A stretch of DNA of 64,000 nucleotides from Amycolatopsis rifamycinica (GCF_000695625.1 NZ_JMQI01000015.1:62001-126000), one strand, 5' to 3'. Shown: positions 16,635 through 24,862, numbered from the stretch's first letter. The notes: generated from the letters alone by a model not told the origin. Made by a program: numbers and translations.

Positions 16635-17391
16635 CGCGGGCCACGAAGAACACCCGGCGGAACTCGAACCACGTGACCCCGTCACGCCGCGCCGGGTAGG
16701 CGGACTCCAAGCGGGGAGCCAGCGAAGCGCGGAACTGCTCCCACTCGGCGTCGGACAGCGCTGCGCGGATCGGGCGCAACGCCGTTCCGGTGATCCACTC
16801 CAGCACCGGCGACGGGCCGCGCAACGGCTGCACGTACGTCGTCTCCCAGGCGTCGACGGCGCAACCCGCGTCGGCCAGGAGGTTCGCGTACTCCAGCGGG
16901 GTCGACACCGCGTCGTCCTCGCGCAGCACCACCTCGGCCAACCGGGACGCCCAGGCCGGGGACGCCGCCAGTTCGCGCGTCAGCACGTGCGAAGGCGCGT
17001 CGAAGTTGCCCGGCACCTGCACCGCCAGGTACGCCCCCGCGGGCAGCGAGGCCGCCCATCCGCGCAGCAGCGCCGCGTGGTCCGGCACCCACTGCAGGAC
17101 GGCGTTCGACACCACGACGTCGGTGTCGGGCGCCGGTGTCCAGTCGCGGACGTCGAGCAGTGCCGCGTCGAGGCCGCGTTTGCGGGCCGCCTCCACCATT
17201 TCGGGTGAACTATCGCTGCACTCCAAGACAGCCGCAGGCCAGCGGTCGCGCAGGGTGACAGTCAGGTTGCCCGGGCCGCAGCCCAGGTCGACGACGCGCC
17301 GCGGCTCCGAAGCCCCGATGCGCGACGTCAAGTCGTAGAACGGCCGGGCCCGCAGGTCCGCGTAGTCGAGATACTTGCCCGGATCCCACAC
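16624..17391 (-). CDS. tam: Trans-aconitate 2-methyltransferase-like enzyme
   Basis: The 255-aa class I SAM-dependent methyltransferase has motif I VVDLGCGPGNLT (residues about 33-44), the acidic residue in LECSDSSPEM, and VVSNAVLQWVPD. The overall sequence, from WDPGKYLDYADLRARPFYDL to the C-terminal FEFRRVFFVARV, follows the Tam family, which methylates trans-aconitate formed by spontaneous isomerisation of a citric-cycle intermediate. It starts at GTG 17391. A 31-bp palindrome lies 18-48 bases upstream and almost certainly controls it. Confidence 0.85.
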   Translation of the reverse strand: MWDPGKYLDYADLRARPFYDLTSRIGASEPRRVVDLGCGPGNLTVTLRDRWPAAVLECSDSSPEMVEAARKRGLDAALLDVRDWTPAPDTDVVVSNAVLQWVPDHAALLRGWAASLPAGAYLAVQVPGNFDAPSHVLTRELAASPAWASRLAEVVLREDDAVSTPLEYANLLADAGCAVDAWETTYVQPLRGPSPVLEWITGTALRPIRAALSDAEWEQFRASLAPRLESAYPARRDGVTWFEFRRVFFVARVSA

Positions 17392-17408
17392 GACGACCTC
17401 CCGAATAA

Positions 17409-17439
17409 CAGTACGCTCGTACTGAGTACGAGCGTACTG
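17409..17439. promoter_or_regulatory. 31-bp double-dyad operator upstream of tam
   Basis: Perfect 15+1+15 palindrome. Each arm contains AGTACG-NN-CGTACT, which is itself a dyad, so there are four AGTACG half-sites. The two 14-bp dyads are centred 15 bp apart. The palindrome ends one base before the stop codon of the gene at 17440. The form suits a TetR-type repressor binding as two dimers. Confidence 0.75.
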
Positions 17440-17961
17440 CTACTGCGCCGGGTTGACCAGCTTCGCGGCGACCTGCTCGGCGATGGCCTCGACCAGGGCG
17501 ACGTCGGTGCCGGGGTCCGGCCGGACCTGGAGCACCGTGCCGTCGCGGCCGGGCACCTTGCGCTGGACGAACCACGCTCCCCCGGTGCCGATCTCCTGCC
17601 GGTGCCGCGAGCGGATCGAGCCCTCGACGCGCTGGTAGGCCTCGCGCGGCAGTCTGCCCGGCGACGGCAGCCGGAAGCGCACCGGCGGGCGATCGGCCAG
17701 GACGACCGCCGAGCCCGCCGTGCCGACCTCGGCCGACTCGGTCAGCGTGAAGACGCCGTCCGCCCAGGCCGCCTTGCCAATGAGGTGCCAGCCGACGCGG
17801 CGCGCTCCGTCGCCGGCCGGGATCCACAGGCCCAGCGCGGTCACGACCAGGTGCCCGCCGCCCTCGACCGGGGCGCTGTCCACGACCTCTTCACCCGGCG
17901 CCAGCGCACCCGCGAAGCCCGGCGGCGTGCGGTCGCCGAGCAGGCGGCGCAGGAAACTCAT
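17440..17961 (-). CDS. Hypothetical protein downstream of dnaG
   Basis: I recognise no family with certainty for this 173-aa protein. It starts MSFLRRLLGDRTPPGF, is soluble, and is rich in beta-type segments (HLVVTALGLWIPAG, VFTLTESAEVG, VRFRLPSPGRLP). It begins one base after the dnaG stop, so it is the second gene of a dnaG operon. Its stop codon abuts the double-dyad operator of tam. Confidence 0.8.
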   Translation of the reverse strand: MSFLRRLLGDRTPPGFAGALAPGEEVVDSAPVEGGGHLVVTALGLWIPAGDGARRVGWHLIGKAAWADGVFTLTESAEVGTAGSAVVLADRPPVRFRLPSPGRLPREAYQRVEGSIRSRHRQEIGTGGAWFVQRKVPGRDGTVLQVRPDPGTDVALVEAIAEQVAAKLVNPAQ

Positions 17962-17962
17962 C

Positions 17963-19867
17963 TCAGCTCCACGCGCCGGCGGCCGCCTGCTCGCCCAGCG
18001 ACTTCTTGTACTGCTCCAGCGCGACGAGGTCGCCGAACAGAGCGCGGTAGTCGTCCGGCGCTTCGACCGGCGACAGCCGCTGCAGCTTGCCCTTGATCTC
18101 CGCGATCTGCCGCCCGACGAGGCTCTCCTGCAGCCGCGCGAGGATCGACGAGATGTACCGGGAGTCGACCTCGTCCTTGGCCTGCAACGGTTCCACGGCC
18201 AGCTCCGAGAGCACCCGGCGGACCGTCCCTTCCGGACAGTGCGGGGCGGCCGCGTCCAGCAGCGCCGGCCCGGTCAGGCCCGATCCCGCGCCGCCCGCCT
18301 TCAGCACGGCCTCGTGCACGGCGACGTACACCGGGTGCGTGAAGGCCTCCAACGGCAGCGCGTCGTACTCCGGCCCGGCGATCGCGGGCTGCTGCAGCGC
18401 CGCCTTCAGCGCCTCGCGCTGCACGGCGAACCGCGGGTCCTTCGGGGCCGGGCGGGCGACGTCCTGCGTGGGCGCGGCCGGCGCCGCCTGCGCCCGCGCC
18501 GGCTGCCGCAGCGGTGCCCCGCCGCGCTTGTCCGTCACGCCCGCGGCCCCGCGGACGCGGTTGACGACCTGGGCGACGTCCTGCCAGCCGACCCACCAGG
18601 CGAGCTTCGACGCGTAGCCGTCGCGGGCCGCCCGGTCCTTGATCGACGCCACCATCGGCACGGTCTTCTGCAGCGCCGCGACCTGGCCGTCGACCGAGTC
18701 GAGGTCGTAGTTCTTCAGCGTGCTGCGGATGACGAACTCGAACAGCGGCGTCCGCCGCGCGACCAGGTCCTTCACCGCGCTGTCGCCCTTGGCCAGCCGC
18801 AGCTCGCAGGGGTCCATGCCGTCCGGCGCGACCGCGATGTACGTCTGGCCGGCGAACGTCTGGTCGCCCTCGAACGCCTTCAGCGCGGCCTTCTGGCCCG
18901 CTTCGTCGCCGTCGAAGGTGAAGATCACTTCGCCGCGGAAAGCGTCGTCGTCCATCATCAGCCGGCGAAGCACCTTCATGTGGTCTTCGCCGAACGCCGT
19001 GCCCGACGACGCGACCGCGGTCGGCACGCCCGCCGCGTGCATCGCCATGACGTCGGTGTAGCCCTCGACCACGACCACCTGGTGCCGTTTGGCGATCTCG
19101 CGCTTGGCCAGGTCGAGGCCGAACATGACCTGGGACTTCTTGTAGATCGGCGACTCGGCGGTGTTGAGGTACTTCGCCGAGATGCGGTCGTCGTCGAACA
19201 GCCGCCGCGCGCCGAAGCCGACGACGTCGTTGCCGACGTCCCGGATCGGCCAGACCAGCCGCCGGTGGAACCGGTCCATCGGGCCGCGCTGGCCCTCCTT
19301 CGACAGCCCCGCGGTGAGCAGCTCCTTGACCTCGAAGCCGCGGTTGAGCAGGAACTTCGTCAGCTTGTCCCAGCCGCCGGGCGCGTACCCGCAGCCGAAC
19401 GTCTTGGCCATGGCGGCGTCGAACCCGCGCTCGGACAGGAAGTCCCTCGCCGGACGCGCCTCGTCGGTGACCAGCTGTTCGGCGTAGAACTCCTGGGCCA
19501 GGCGGTGGGCCTCGACCAGCCGGGTGCGGCTGCCGCGGTCGCGCTGGATCGTCGCGCCGCCGCCCTCGTAGGTGAGCCGGATGCCGACCCGGTCGGCCAG
19601 CCGCTCGACGGCCTCCACGAACGAGATCAGGTCGATCTTCTGGACGAACTTGATGACGTCGCCGCCCTCGCCACAGCCGAAGCAGTGGAAGGTCCCGTGC
19701 GCCGGGCGGACGTTGAAGGACGGGGTCTTCTCGTTGTGGAACGGGCAGAGGCCCTTCAGGCTGCCCCCACCGGCGCGGCGCAGTGCCACGTACTCCCCGA
19801 CGACCTCGTCGATCCGGTTCCGCTCGCGCACCTCCGCGATGTCGCTCTCCCGAATCCGTCCTGCCAC
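17963..19867 (-). CDS. dnaG: DNA primase DnaG
   Basis: The 634-aa primase synthesises RNA primers for replication with the DnaB helicase. It has an N-terminal CHC2 zinc finger (GLCPFHNEKTPSF ... FHCFGCGEGGD, residues about 37-70). A catalytic core with TOPRIM motifs follows (VVVVEGYTDVMAMH, then FTFDGDEAG, about residues 260-320), and a C-terminal helicase-interaction domain. GTG 19867 (VAGRIRESDIAEV) is chosen over GTG 19876 because known actinobacterial primases begin MAGRI. Confidence 0.97.
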   Translation of the reverse strand: MAGRIRESDIAEVRERNRIDEVVGEYVALRRAGGGSLKGLCPFHNEKTPSFNVRPAHGTFHCFGCGEGGDVIKFVQKIDLISFVEAVERLADRVGIRLTYEGGGATIQRDRGSRTRLVEAHRLAQEFYAEQLVTDEARPARDFLSERGFDAAMAKTFGCGYAPGGWDKLTKFLLNRGFEVKELLTAGLSKEGQRGPMDRFHRRLVWPIRDVGNDVVGFGARRLFDDDRISAKYLNTAESPIYKKSQVMFGLDLAKREIAKRHQVVVVEGYTDVMAMHAAGVPTAVASSGTAFGEDHMKVLRRLMMDDDAFRGEVIFTFDGDEAGQKAALKAFEGDQTFAGQTYIAVAPDGMDPCELRLAKGDSAVKDLVARRTPLFEFVIRSTLKNYDLDSVDGQVAALQKTVPMVASIKDRAARDGYASKLAWWVGWQDVAQVVNRVRGAAGVTDKRGGAPLRQPARAQAAPAAPTQDVARPAPKDPRFAVQREALKAALQQPAIAGPEYDALPLEAFTHPVYVAVHEAVLKAGGAGSGLTGPALLDAAAPHCPEGTVRRVLSELAVEPLQAKDEVDSRYISSILARLQESLVGRQIAEIKGKLQRLSPVEAPDDYRALFGDLVALEQYKKSLGEQAAAGAWS

Positions 19868-19908
19868 GCGACCCACTCTAGCCGCGCCCCTTGCGGCACA
19901 CTCGGGGC

Positions 19909-20862
19909 ATGGCCTCCACGACCACGACCCAGGACGCGCTCGCCGCCCAGTTCGCCGCGCACCGCGGCCACCTGATCGGCGTGGCCTACCGGCTGACCGG
20001 CACCCGTGCCGACGCCGAGGACGCCGTCCAGGAGTCCTGGTTCCGCCTGGCCGGGCTGGACGACGCCGGCCGGGCGGCCATCCGCGACCTGCGGGCCTGG
20101 CTGACCACGGTCGTCGGCCGCATCTGCCTCGACCGGCTCAAGTCGGCCGCCGCGCAGCGGGAGCGCTACATCGGCAACTGGCTGCCCGAGCCGGTCGTCA
20201 CGCCGTTCGGGCGGCCGGTCAGCGAGGACCCCCTCGACGTCGCGGTGCGCGACGACGGGCTGCGGATGGCCGCGCTGGTCGTCCTCGACAAGCTGACGCC
20301 GGAGCAGCGCGTCGCGTTCGTCCTGCACGACGCCTTCTCGGTTCCGTTCACGGAGATCGCGGACGCGCTCGGCGTCTCCGTCGACGCGGCGCGCCAGTAC
20401 GCGTCCCGCGGCCGCAAGGCCCTCGCCGACGCCGACCCGGCGCCGCGCGTCCCGCTGGACGACCAGGCGAAGATCCTCGAGAAGTTCGTCGTCGCGCTGC
20501 AGGCCGGGGACGTCCGGGCGATGACCGAGCTGCTCGCCCCGGACGTCGTGCTCATCGGCGACTCGAACGGCAAGGGCCGGACCACGCGCCAGCTCATCGT
20601 CGGCGCGGACAAGATCGCCCGGTTCTTCGTGGGCCTCACGCGGAAGTACCCGTCCGGGGTGCTCACCAGCGGCACGCCGGTGCTCGTCAACGGCGACCTC
20701 GGGGTGTACCTCGCCCCGCAGCCGGCCCGCGACGGCCTCTTCGCCCTCGACGAGCACGTTCAGGCGATGACCGTCCGCGACGGCCGGATCGTGGCGATCT
20801 ACGACGTCGTCAACCCCGACAAGCTGGCCCGGATCACACGTCCCGGCGACGCGCCTTCGTGA
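19909..20862 (+). CDS. sigJ: ECF41-type RNA polymerase sigma factor (SigJ-like)
   Basis: The 317-aa protein has sigma region 2 (RTHR-free N-terminus, then GTRADAEDAVQESWFRLAG), the WLPEPV linker, region 4 (LTPEQRVAFVLHDAFSVPF, then EIADALGVSVDAARQYASRG) and a SnoaL-like C-terminal domain ending NPDKLA. The WLPEP linker and the NPDKL tail mark the ECF41 group, whose C-terminal domain acts as a built-in anti-sigma. ATG 19909 is used. ECF41 factors are typically linked to carboxymuconolactone decarboxylase/oxidoreductase/epimerase genes; two such genes lie within 4 kb. The 3' end overlaps the convergent ABC permease by 29 bases. Confidence 0.92.
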   Translation: MASTTTTQDALAAQFAAHRGHLIGVAYRLTGTRADAEDAVQESWFRLAGLDDAGRAAIRDLRAWLTTVVGRICLDRLKSAAAQRERYIGNWLPEPVVTPFGRPVSEDPLDVAVRDDGLRMAALVVLDKLTPEQRVAFVLHDAFSVPFTEIADALGVSVDAARQYASRGRKALADADPAPRVPLDDQAKILEKFVVALQAGDVRAMTELLAPDVVLIGDSNGKGRTTRQLIVGADKIARFFVGLTRKYPSGVLTSGTPVLVNGDLGVYLAPQPARDGLFALDEHVQAMTVRDGRIVAIYDVVNPDKLARITRPGDAPS

Positions 20863-21604
20863 TCCCGGCGGCCAGCAGCACAGCGGCGAAGGCCCCGAAG
20901 TAGGCCAGCGCCCAGCCCGGGCTCAGCGGCGAATCGGACAGGACGGTGGCGTTGCCGCCGTCCCGGCCCGCGTTCGCCTCGCCGTGCCCGCTGAGGAACT
21001 TCGTGACGGCGTTCAGCGGCAGCCACCGGTGGATCGCCTGCCCGGCCCGCGGGATCAGCAGGACGACGTTCTCGGCCATCAGCGGGTAGACGACGAGCAG
21101 CGCCACGGCACCGGCCGTGTACCGCAGGAGCAGGCCCACGCCGACCCCGCAGACGGCGGCCGCCGCGAACACCGGTCCGGTCCCGGCGACGATCCGCCAG
21201 TCCGCGGCGCTGTCGAGGGCGAGGTCGGCGTCCGGGGCGAGGACCCGGGCCACCAGCCAGGCGGTGAACGCGGCGGCTTCGCCGAGCAGGAACGCGTACC
21301 CGGCGACGAGCGCGGCCTTGGCCACCAGCACCGGCGTCCGGCTCGGCACGGACTGGAAGGTGCCGTGGATCGTGCCGGTGTGGTATTCGCTGGTCACGGC
21401 GAGCGCGCCGAGCAGCAGCACGGCGATCAGGGCGAGCTGGTAGCCGAACTGGGTGCTCGCGACCGTGGGCGGCAGGTGGGATTCGGAGGCGCTGAGCGCG
21501 GTGATCGCGGCCGGCATGGCCATCGCGACGAGCGCGAAGAGGCCGCACGTCCAGGGCGTGGCGATGCTGAAGAGCTTGATCCGTTCACTGGCGACGAGGT
21601 GCAT
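20834..21604 (-). CDS. ABC-2 type transporter permease
   Basis: The 256-aa protein has six hydrophobic segments and the N-terminal MHLVASERIKLFSIATPW pattern (E-x-x-K) typical of ABC-2 permeases, followed by SEYHTGTIHGTFQSVPSR after the second helix. No ATPase partner is adjacent, so it may pair with one elsewhere or be an orphan. ATG 21604 is chosen; the upstream extension is Arg-rich. It is separated from the preceding gene by a hairpin. Confidence 0.85.
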   Translation of the reverse strand: MHLVASERIKLFSIATPWTCGLFALVAMAMPAAITALSASESHLPPTVASTQFGYQLALIAVLLLGALAVTSEYHTGTIHGTFQSVPSRTPVLVAKAALVAGYAFLLGEAAAFTAWLVARVLAPDADLALDSAADWRIVAGTGPVFAAAAVCGVGVGLLLRYTAGAVALLVVYPLMAENVVLLIPRAGQAIHRWLPLNAVTKFLSGHGEANAGRDGGNATVLSDSPLSPGWALAYFGAFAAVLLAAGITKARRRDV

Positions 21605-21627
21605 GCGGTGAACGGTCCCGCGGCGGA

Positions 21628-21651
21628 CCCCGGTGGCGCGTCCCACCGGGG
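21628..21651 (-). terminator. Hairpin after the carboxymuconolactone decarboxylase gene
   Basis: A 9-bp inverted repeat CCCCGGTGG...CCACCGGGG with a 6-base loop lies between the stop at 21668 and the ABC permease start at 21604. There is no U-tract. Confidence 0.5.
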
Positions 21652-21667
21652 TCGGGTTCGGCGCCTC

Positions 21668-22234
21668 CTACGGGAGCGGGACCCGGCACGCCTCGCCGGA
21701 GGTGAAGCCCTGGTCGACGAGGCCGAGCGCGCTGTTCATCCGGGCGCGGGAGTTCTCCAGCGCGATCTGGTAGGTCAGCTCGAGGAGGCCGTCGCGGCCG
21801 AATTCGCGCTCGAGCTCGGCGACCTGCTCGTCGGTCACGCTCACCTGGTCGGCGGACATCGCGTCGGCGTAGGCGAGCGCCAGCCGCTCGGGCCGGCTGA
21901 ACGCGGGCGAGGTCGCGTAGTCGTCGATCTTCGTGAGCCGCTCGATGTCGAGGCCCTCGTGCTTCTGCAGCATGGTGCCGAAGTCGACGCACCACGAGCA
22001 GCCGATCCGCGTCGCGACCCGGTACACGGCGAGCTCGCGCACGTTCGCCGGAAGCTTCTTCGACGCCCGTTCGGCCAGCAGCTCGTGCACCAGGTACGTC
22101 CGCAGCAGGCCGGAGTGGTGCGCGGTGACGGCCATCGGCTCGGGCACCGCGCCGAAGCGGCGGCGGGCGATCCGGTAGGCGAGCTTGAGGAAGAGCCCGG
22201 CTTCGGACGTCTTCTTGGCGGGAATGCGCGGCAT
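21668..22234 (-). CDS. Carboxymuconolactone decarboxylase/AhpD-fold protein
   Basis: The 188-aa helical protein has the AhpD-like CxxC motif GCSWCVDF (near residue 80) inside the CMD fold, with the downstream EIARLT-like helix replaced by LAYADAMSAD. CxxC members act as peroxidatic or alkylhydroperoxidase-type reductases. It follows the MFS gene by 21 bases (GAAGGAGACC before ATG), so the two are cotranscribed. It is the type of partner gene expected near an ECF41 sigma factor, which lies 1 kb away. Confidence 0.88.
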   Translation of the reverse strand: MPRIPAKKTSEAGLFLKLAYRIARRRFGAVPEPMAVTAHHSGLLRTYLVHELLAERASKKLPANVRELAVYRVATRIGCSWCVDFGTMLQKHEGLDIERLTKIDDYATSPAFSRPERLALAYADAMSADQVSVTDEQVAELEREFGRDGLLELTYQIALENSRARMNSALGLVDQGFTSGEACRVPLP

Positions 22235-22255
22235 GGCGGTCTCCTTCGTCTCGGT

Positions 22256-23614
22256 CTACGGGCTGGACGAGACGGCGCCGTCCGACGTGACACGCGGCGA
22301 CGTGAGCCACGCCACCAGCATCGTCACGGCCGCGGCGGCGAACACGACGGTGAGTCCCGCCGCGGCCAGCCCGCCGGTCGCGGCCAGCGCGAGCCAGCCG
22401 AACACCGCGGCCCCGGCCAGTCCGCCGGCCTGCCGGGCGAAGGTCAGCGACCCGAGCGTGACGCCCAGCAGCGTACGGTCGGCCCGCGTCTGGCCGAGGA
22501 CGGTGTAAGCCGACGTGCAGACGGCGAAGGCCGCACCGATCGCGAACAAGCCCGGGGCGAGGAGCCAGGGTGCGCCGTCGAAGGCGGCCGCGGCGGCGAT
22601 CGCGGCGAGTCCGGCCGTGCCGAGCAGGCAGCCGGCCCGGCCCCACGCCGTCATGTCCGGGTGCCGCCGGGCCAGTGCGGCGAACGACGTCGAGAAGGCG
22701 AGCTGTCCCGCGGTCATGGCGACGAGCAGCAGGCCGGTGGCCGCCGCACCCGCGCCGGACGCGGCGACCAGGGCGACGTAGGTGAAGGTGCCGTAGAGCG
22801 CGGCGCCCGCCAGGCCGTTGACCACCACCGCCCGCTTGAGGACGGTGTCCGCGAACACCTTTGGCGAGATCAGCGGGCTCGGCGTGCGGCGTTGCCGCCG
22901 GACGAACAGCAAGCCCGCCACCACGGCCGCGCCGAGCAGCACCGGCGTCCACAGTGGACTGCGAGCCAGCGCGTCGACCGTGCCGAGCGCGACGACGGCG
23001 GCGCCCGCGACGGCCAGCAGAGCGCTGCCCGGGACGTCGAACTTCTCCTTGTCCCGACGCGGTTTCGCAGGCAACCCGCGCAGCCCGAGCACCAGGGCGG
23101 GCACGCTCAGCGGCAGGTTGACCAGGAAGATCCACCGCCAGCCGGGCCCGGCCGCGAGCACCCCGCCCAGCGGCGGCCCGCCCAGGGTGGCGGCCGCGAA
23201 CACCGCCGTCTGCCGGCCCTGGCGGCGCAGCAGTTCGTCGCGGTCGAACAGCTCGCCGAGCGCGCTCATCGCCGTCACGATCAGCCCGCTGCCGCCCAGG
23301 CCCTGCAGCGCCCGGGCGGCGATCAGCGAGCCGAGGCCGGCCGCGGCGGCGCACCAGGCGGACGCGGCGGCGAACACCAGGACCGACCCGGCGAAGCAGA
23401 TCCGGCGGCCGTACAGGTCCCCGAGCCTGCCGTGCAGCGGCGTCGCGACGGTCAGGGTCAGCAGGCCGGCGGCGGTGACGGCGACGAGCCCGGTACGGGC
23501 GTGCAGATCGGCGCCGATCGACGGCAGGGCCGCGGTGAGGACGAGGCCGTCCAACTGGGCCATGGCCATGCCGAGCAGGAGCCCGGCGTAGGCGAGCTTC
23601 CGAGATGCGTGCAT
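22256..23614 (-). CDS. MFS drug-efflux transporter (DHA2/EmrB-QacA type)
   Basis: The 452-aa polytopic protein has about 14 hydrophobic helices. It shows the antiporter motif-C-like first repeats (MAMAQLDGLVLTAALPSIGA), motif A HGRLGDLYGRRICF after helix 2, and GWRWIFLVNLPLSVPAL typical of DHA2 drug exporters. It probably exports a toxic compound by proton antiport. The start ATG 23614 lies inside the 32-bp palindrome shared with the divergent MarR gene, so the mRNA is probably leaderless and repressed by that regulator. Confidence 0.9.
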   Translation of the reverse strand: MHASRKLAYAGLLLGMAMAQLDGLVLTAALPSIGADLHARTGLVAVTAAGLLTLTVATPLHGRLGDLYGRRICFAGSVLVFAAASAWCAAAAGLGSLIAARALQGLGGSGLIVTAMSALGELFDRDELLRRQGRQTAVFAAATLGGPPLGGVLAAGPGWRWIFLVNLPLSVPALVLGLRGLPAKPRRDKEKFDVPGSALLAVAGAAVVALGTVDALARSPLWTPVLLGAAVVAGLLFVRRQRRTPSPLISPKVFADTVLKRAVVVNGLAGAALYGTFTYVALVAASGAGAAATGLLLVAMTAGQLAFSTSFAALARRHPDMTAWGRAGCLLGTAGLAAIAAAAAFDGAPWLLAPGLFAIGAAFAVCTSAYTVLGQTRADRTLLGVTLGSLTFARQAGGLAGAAVFGWLALAATGGLAAAGLTVVFAAAAVTMLVAWLTSPRVTSDGAVSSSP

Positions 23615-23642
23615 AAAGCACACGTTATAGTGTGCCTTATGC
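23611..23642. promoter_or_regulatory. MarR operator overlapping both divergent start codons
   Basis: 13-bp arms (GCATAAAGCACAC / GTGTGCCTTATGC, 12 of 13 complementary) flank GTTATA. Both initiator ATGs are part of the arms (minus strand 23614-23612, plus strand 23639-23641). A -10-like TATAGT at 23626-23631 lies 7 bases before the plus ATG, and TATAAC lies 9 bases before the minus ATG. Confidence 0.8.
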
Positions 23643-24088
23643 ACACATCAAGCCACGGTGGCCCGGCACTCTTCCGCTTGGTGCGGCACTGGGCGCGTCA
23701 GTGGGCCCCCGACGTCGTCGAGCGCTTCGCCGCCGGCGCACCGGCGTCGTGGACCGTGCCGAACCTCTTCGTCATCCAGGCGATCGACGGCGCGACCGGC
23801 GAGGAGGTGACCGTCGCGGACGTGGCCCGCCAGCTGGGCATCGACCGTTCGGTGGCCAGCCGGATGGTGACCGAAGCGGCGCGAGCGGGCTTCGTCGTGC
23901 GCTCGACGTCGACGCGTGACGCGCGCCGCGCGGTGCTCACCCTCACCGACACGGCGAAGGAGTTCCTCGACGCTTCGCAGGCCCACCAGCGCCAGGCGTT
24001 CGAAGCACTGGTGGGCCACTGGCCCGAGGAGGACCGCGAGCGGTTCGCCGGCTACCTGAGCCGGCTCGCGGACGAAGTCCTCGGTTAG
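23639..24088 (+). CDS. MarR family repressor
   Basis: The 149-aa MarR regulator has the winged helix VADVARQLGIDRSVASRMVTEAARAGFV (about residues 60-88), followed by the wing TSTRDARRAVLTLT and the C-terminal dimerisation helix. Only 24 bases separate its ATG from the divergent MFS start. Both promoters are covered by one palindrome, so it should repress itself and the exporter, with relief by an exported compound. It overlaps the next, convergent gene by 4 bases. Confidence 0.92.
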   Translation: MHTSSHGGPALFRLVRHWARQWAPDVVERFAAGAPASWTVPNLFVIQAIDGATGEEVTVADVARQLGIDRSVASRMVTEAARAGFVVRSTSTRDARRAVLTLTDTAKEFLDASQAHQRQAFEALVGHWPEEDRERFAGYLSRLADEVLG

Positions 24089-24789
24089 GCCAGGATCGCG
24101 TTCAGCGCTTCCCAGGCGTGCCAGGCCCGGGTGACGCCGAACTGCGCAGTGAACCGCAGCGCAGCGCGGACGTCCTCCGGCGACGCGCCACCTCGCAGCG
24201 CACGCCCGACGTGCGTGCGGAACGTGTCGGCGAGGGTCTGGTAGTGGACGTCGACACTGAGGCTCACCAGACCGCGCTCGCGTTCGCTGAGCGTGCCCGG
24301 CCCGTGCCCGGTGCGCATCCGCGACTGCAGGTCGAAGTAGCCGGTGAAGTGCGGGTCCAGCTCGGTCAGCCGGGCCCGCACCGCGTCCGGCAACGGGCTG
24401 GGTGCCGCGTCCGGCCCGGTCGACACCAGCTCCGGGGCCAGGGGTTCGGCGTCCGGACGCGCCAGGCCGAGTTCCGCCTCGAGCTCGGCGATCCGCTCGA
24501 CACCCGCGGTCGCGGCGTGGTAGCCGCAGTCGTAGGAGACGAACCGCAGCAGTTCGCGGATGTCCGCGGTGGACACCCCGGCCGCGAGCCCGGCCCGCAC
24601 GTGGGCGGCGAAGGCCAGGCCCAGGCTCGCCTGGCAGACGTCGGCCGTGACGCACAGGAAGGTCTTCTCGCGGTCGGTCAGCTCGGGGATCGACCGGACG
24701 TACCCGGCGGTGGCCCCGACCATCTGGGCGAAGACCGGGTCGAGCGCGGCCAGCCGTTCGAGGTTCGACGGCGTTTCGGTGGTGGTCAA
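24085..24789 (-). CDS. Tandem carboxymuconolactone-decarboxylase-domain protein
   Basis: The 234-aa protein contains two CMD-fold repeats: LTDREKTFLCVTADVCQASLG (about residues 38-58) with AHVRAGLAAGVSTADIRELL, then LSERERGLVSLSVDVHYQTLA with THVGRALRGGASPEDVRAAL. The first repeat has cysteines (FLC, DVC, YDC) but no CxxC, so peroxidase chemistry is doubtful. It starts at TTG 24789 with GGGAG 8 bases before. It is divergent from a TetR gene across an intergenic region with GTAGCG/CGCTAC dyads, and is probably that repressor's target. Confidence 0.85.
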   Translation of the reverse strand: MTTTETPSNLERLAALDPVFAQMVGATAGYVRSIPELTDREKTFLCVTADVCQASLGLAFAAHVRAGLAAGVSTADIRELLRFVSYDCGYHAATAGVERIAELEAELGLARPDAEPLAPELVSTGPDAAPSPLPDAVRARLTELDPHFTGYFDLQSRMRTGHGPGTLSERERGLVSLSVDVHYQTLADTFRTHVGRALRGGASPEDVRAALRFTAQFGVTRAWHAWEALNAILA

Positions 24790-24819
24790 GTCCGTGCTCC
24801 CTCAAGTTGGTGAACGTTC

Positions 24820-24862
24820 GTAGCGCTACAGCGGTAGTGCGAATGACGCTACACCTGTAGCG
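24820..24862. promoter_or_regulatory. TetR operator region (CGCTACA dyads)
   Basis: Two inverted repeats lie between the divergent starts: GTAGCGCTAC (24820-24829) and CGCTACA-CC-TGTAGCG (24847-24862, perfect). A further CTACA follows at 24877. They share the half-site CGCTAC and probably bind the TetR protein encoded at 24892. Confidence 0.65.

Noticed and set aside
17720..19975. 751-codon plus-strand frame opposite dnaG
   Set aside because: It is the antisense shadow of dnaG. The composition is Arg/Asp/Val-rich without domains, and it contains no start in a good context.
20984..23638. Long plus-strand frame before the MarR gene
   Set aside because: Only the last 149 codons (from 23639) form a MarR protein; the rest is antisense to the permease, CMD and MFS genes.
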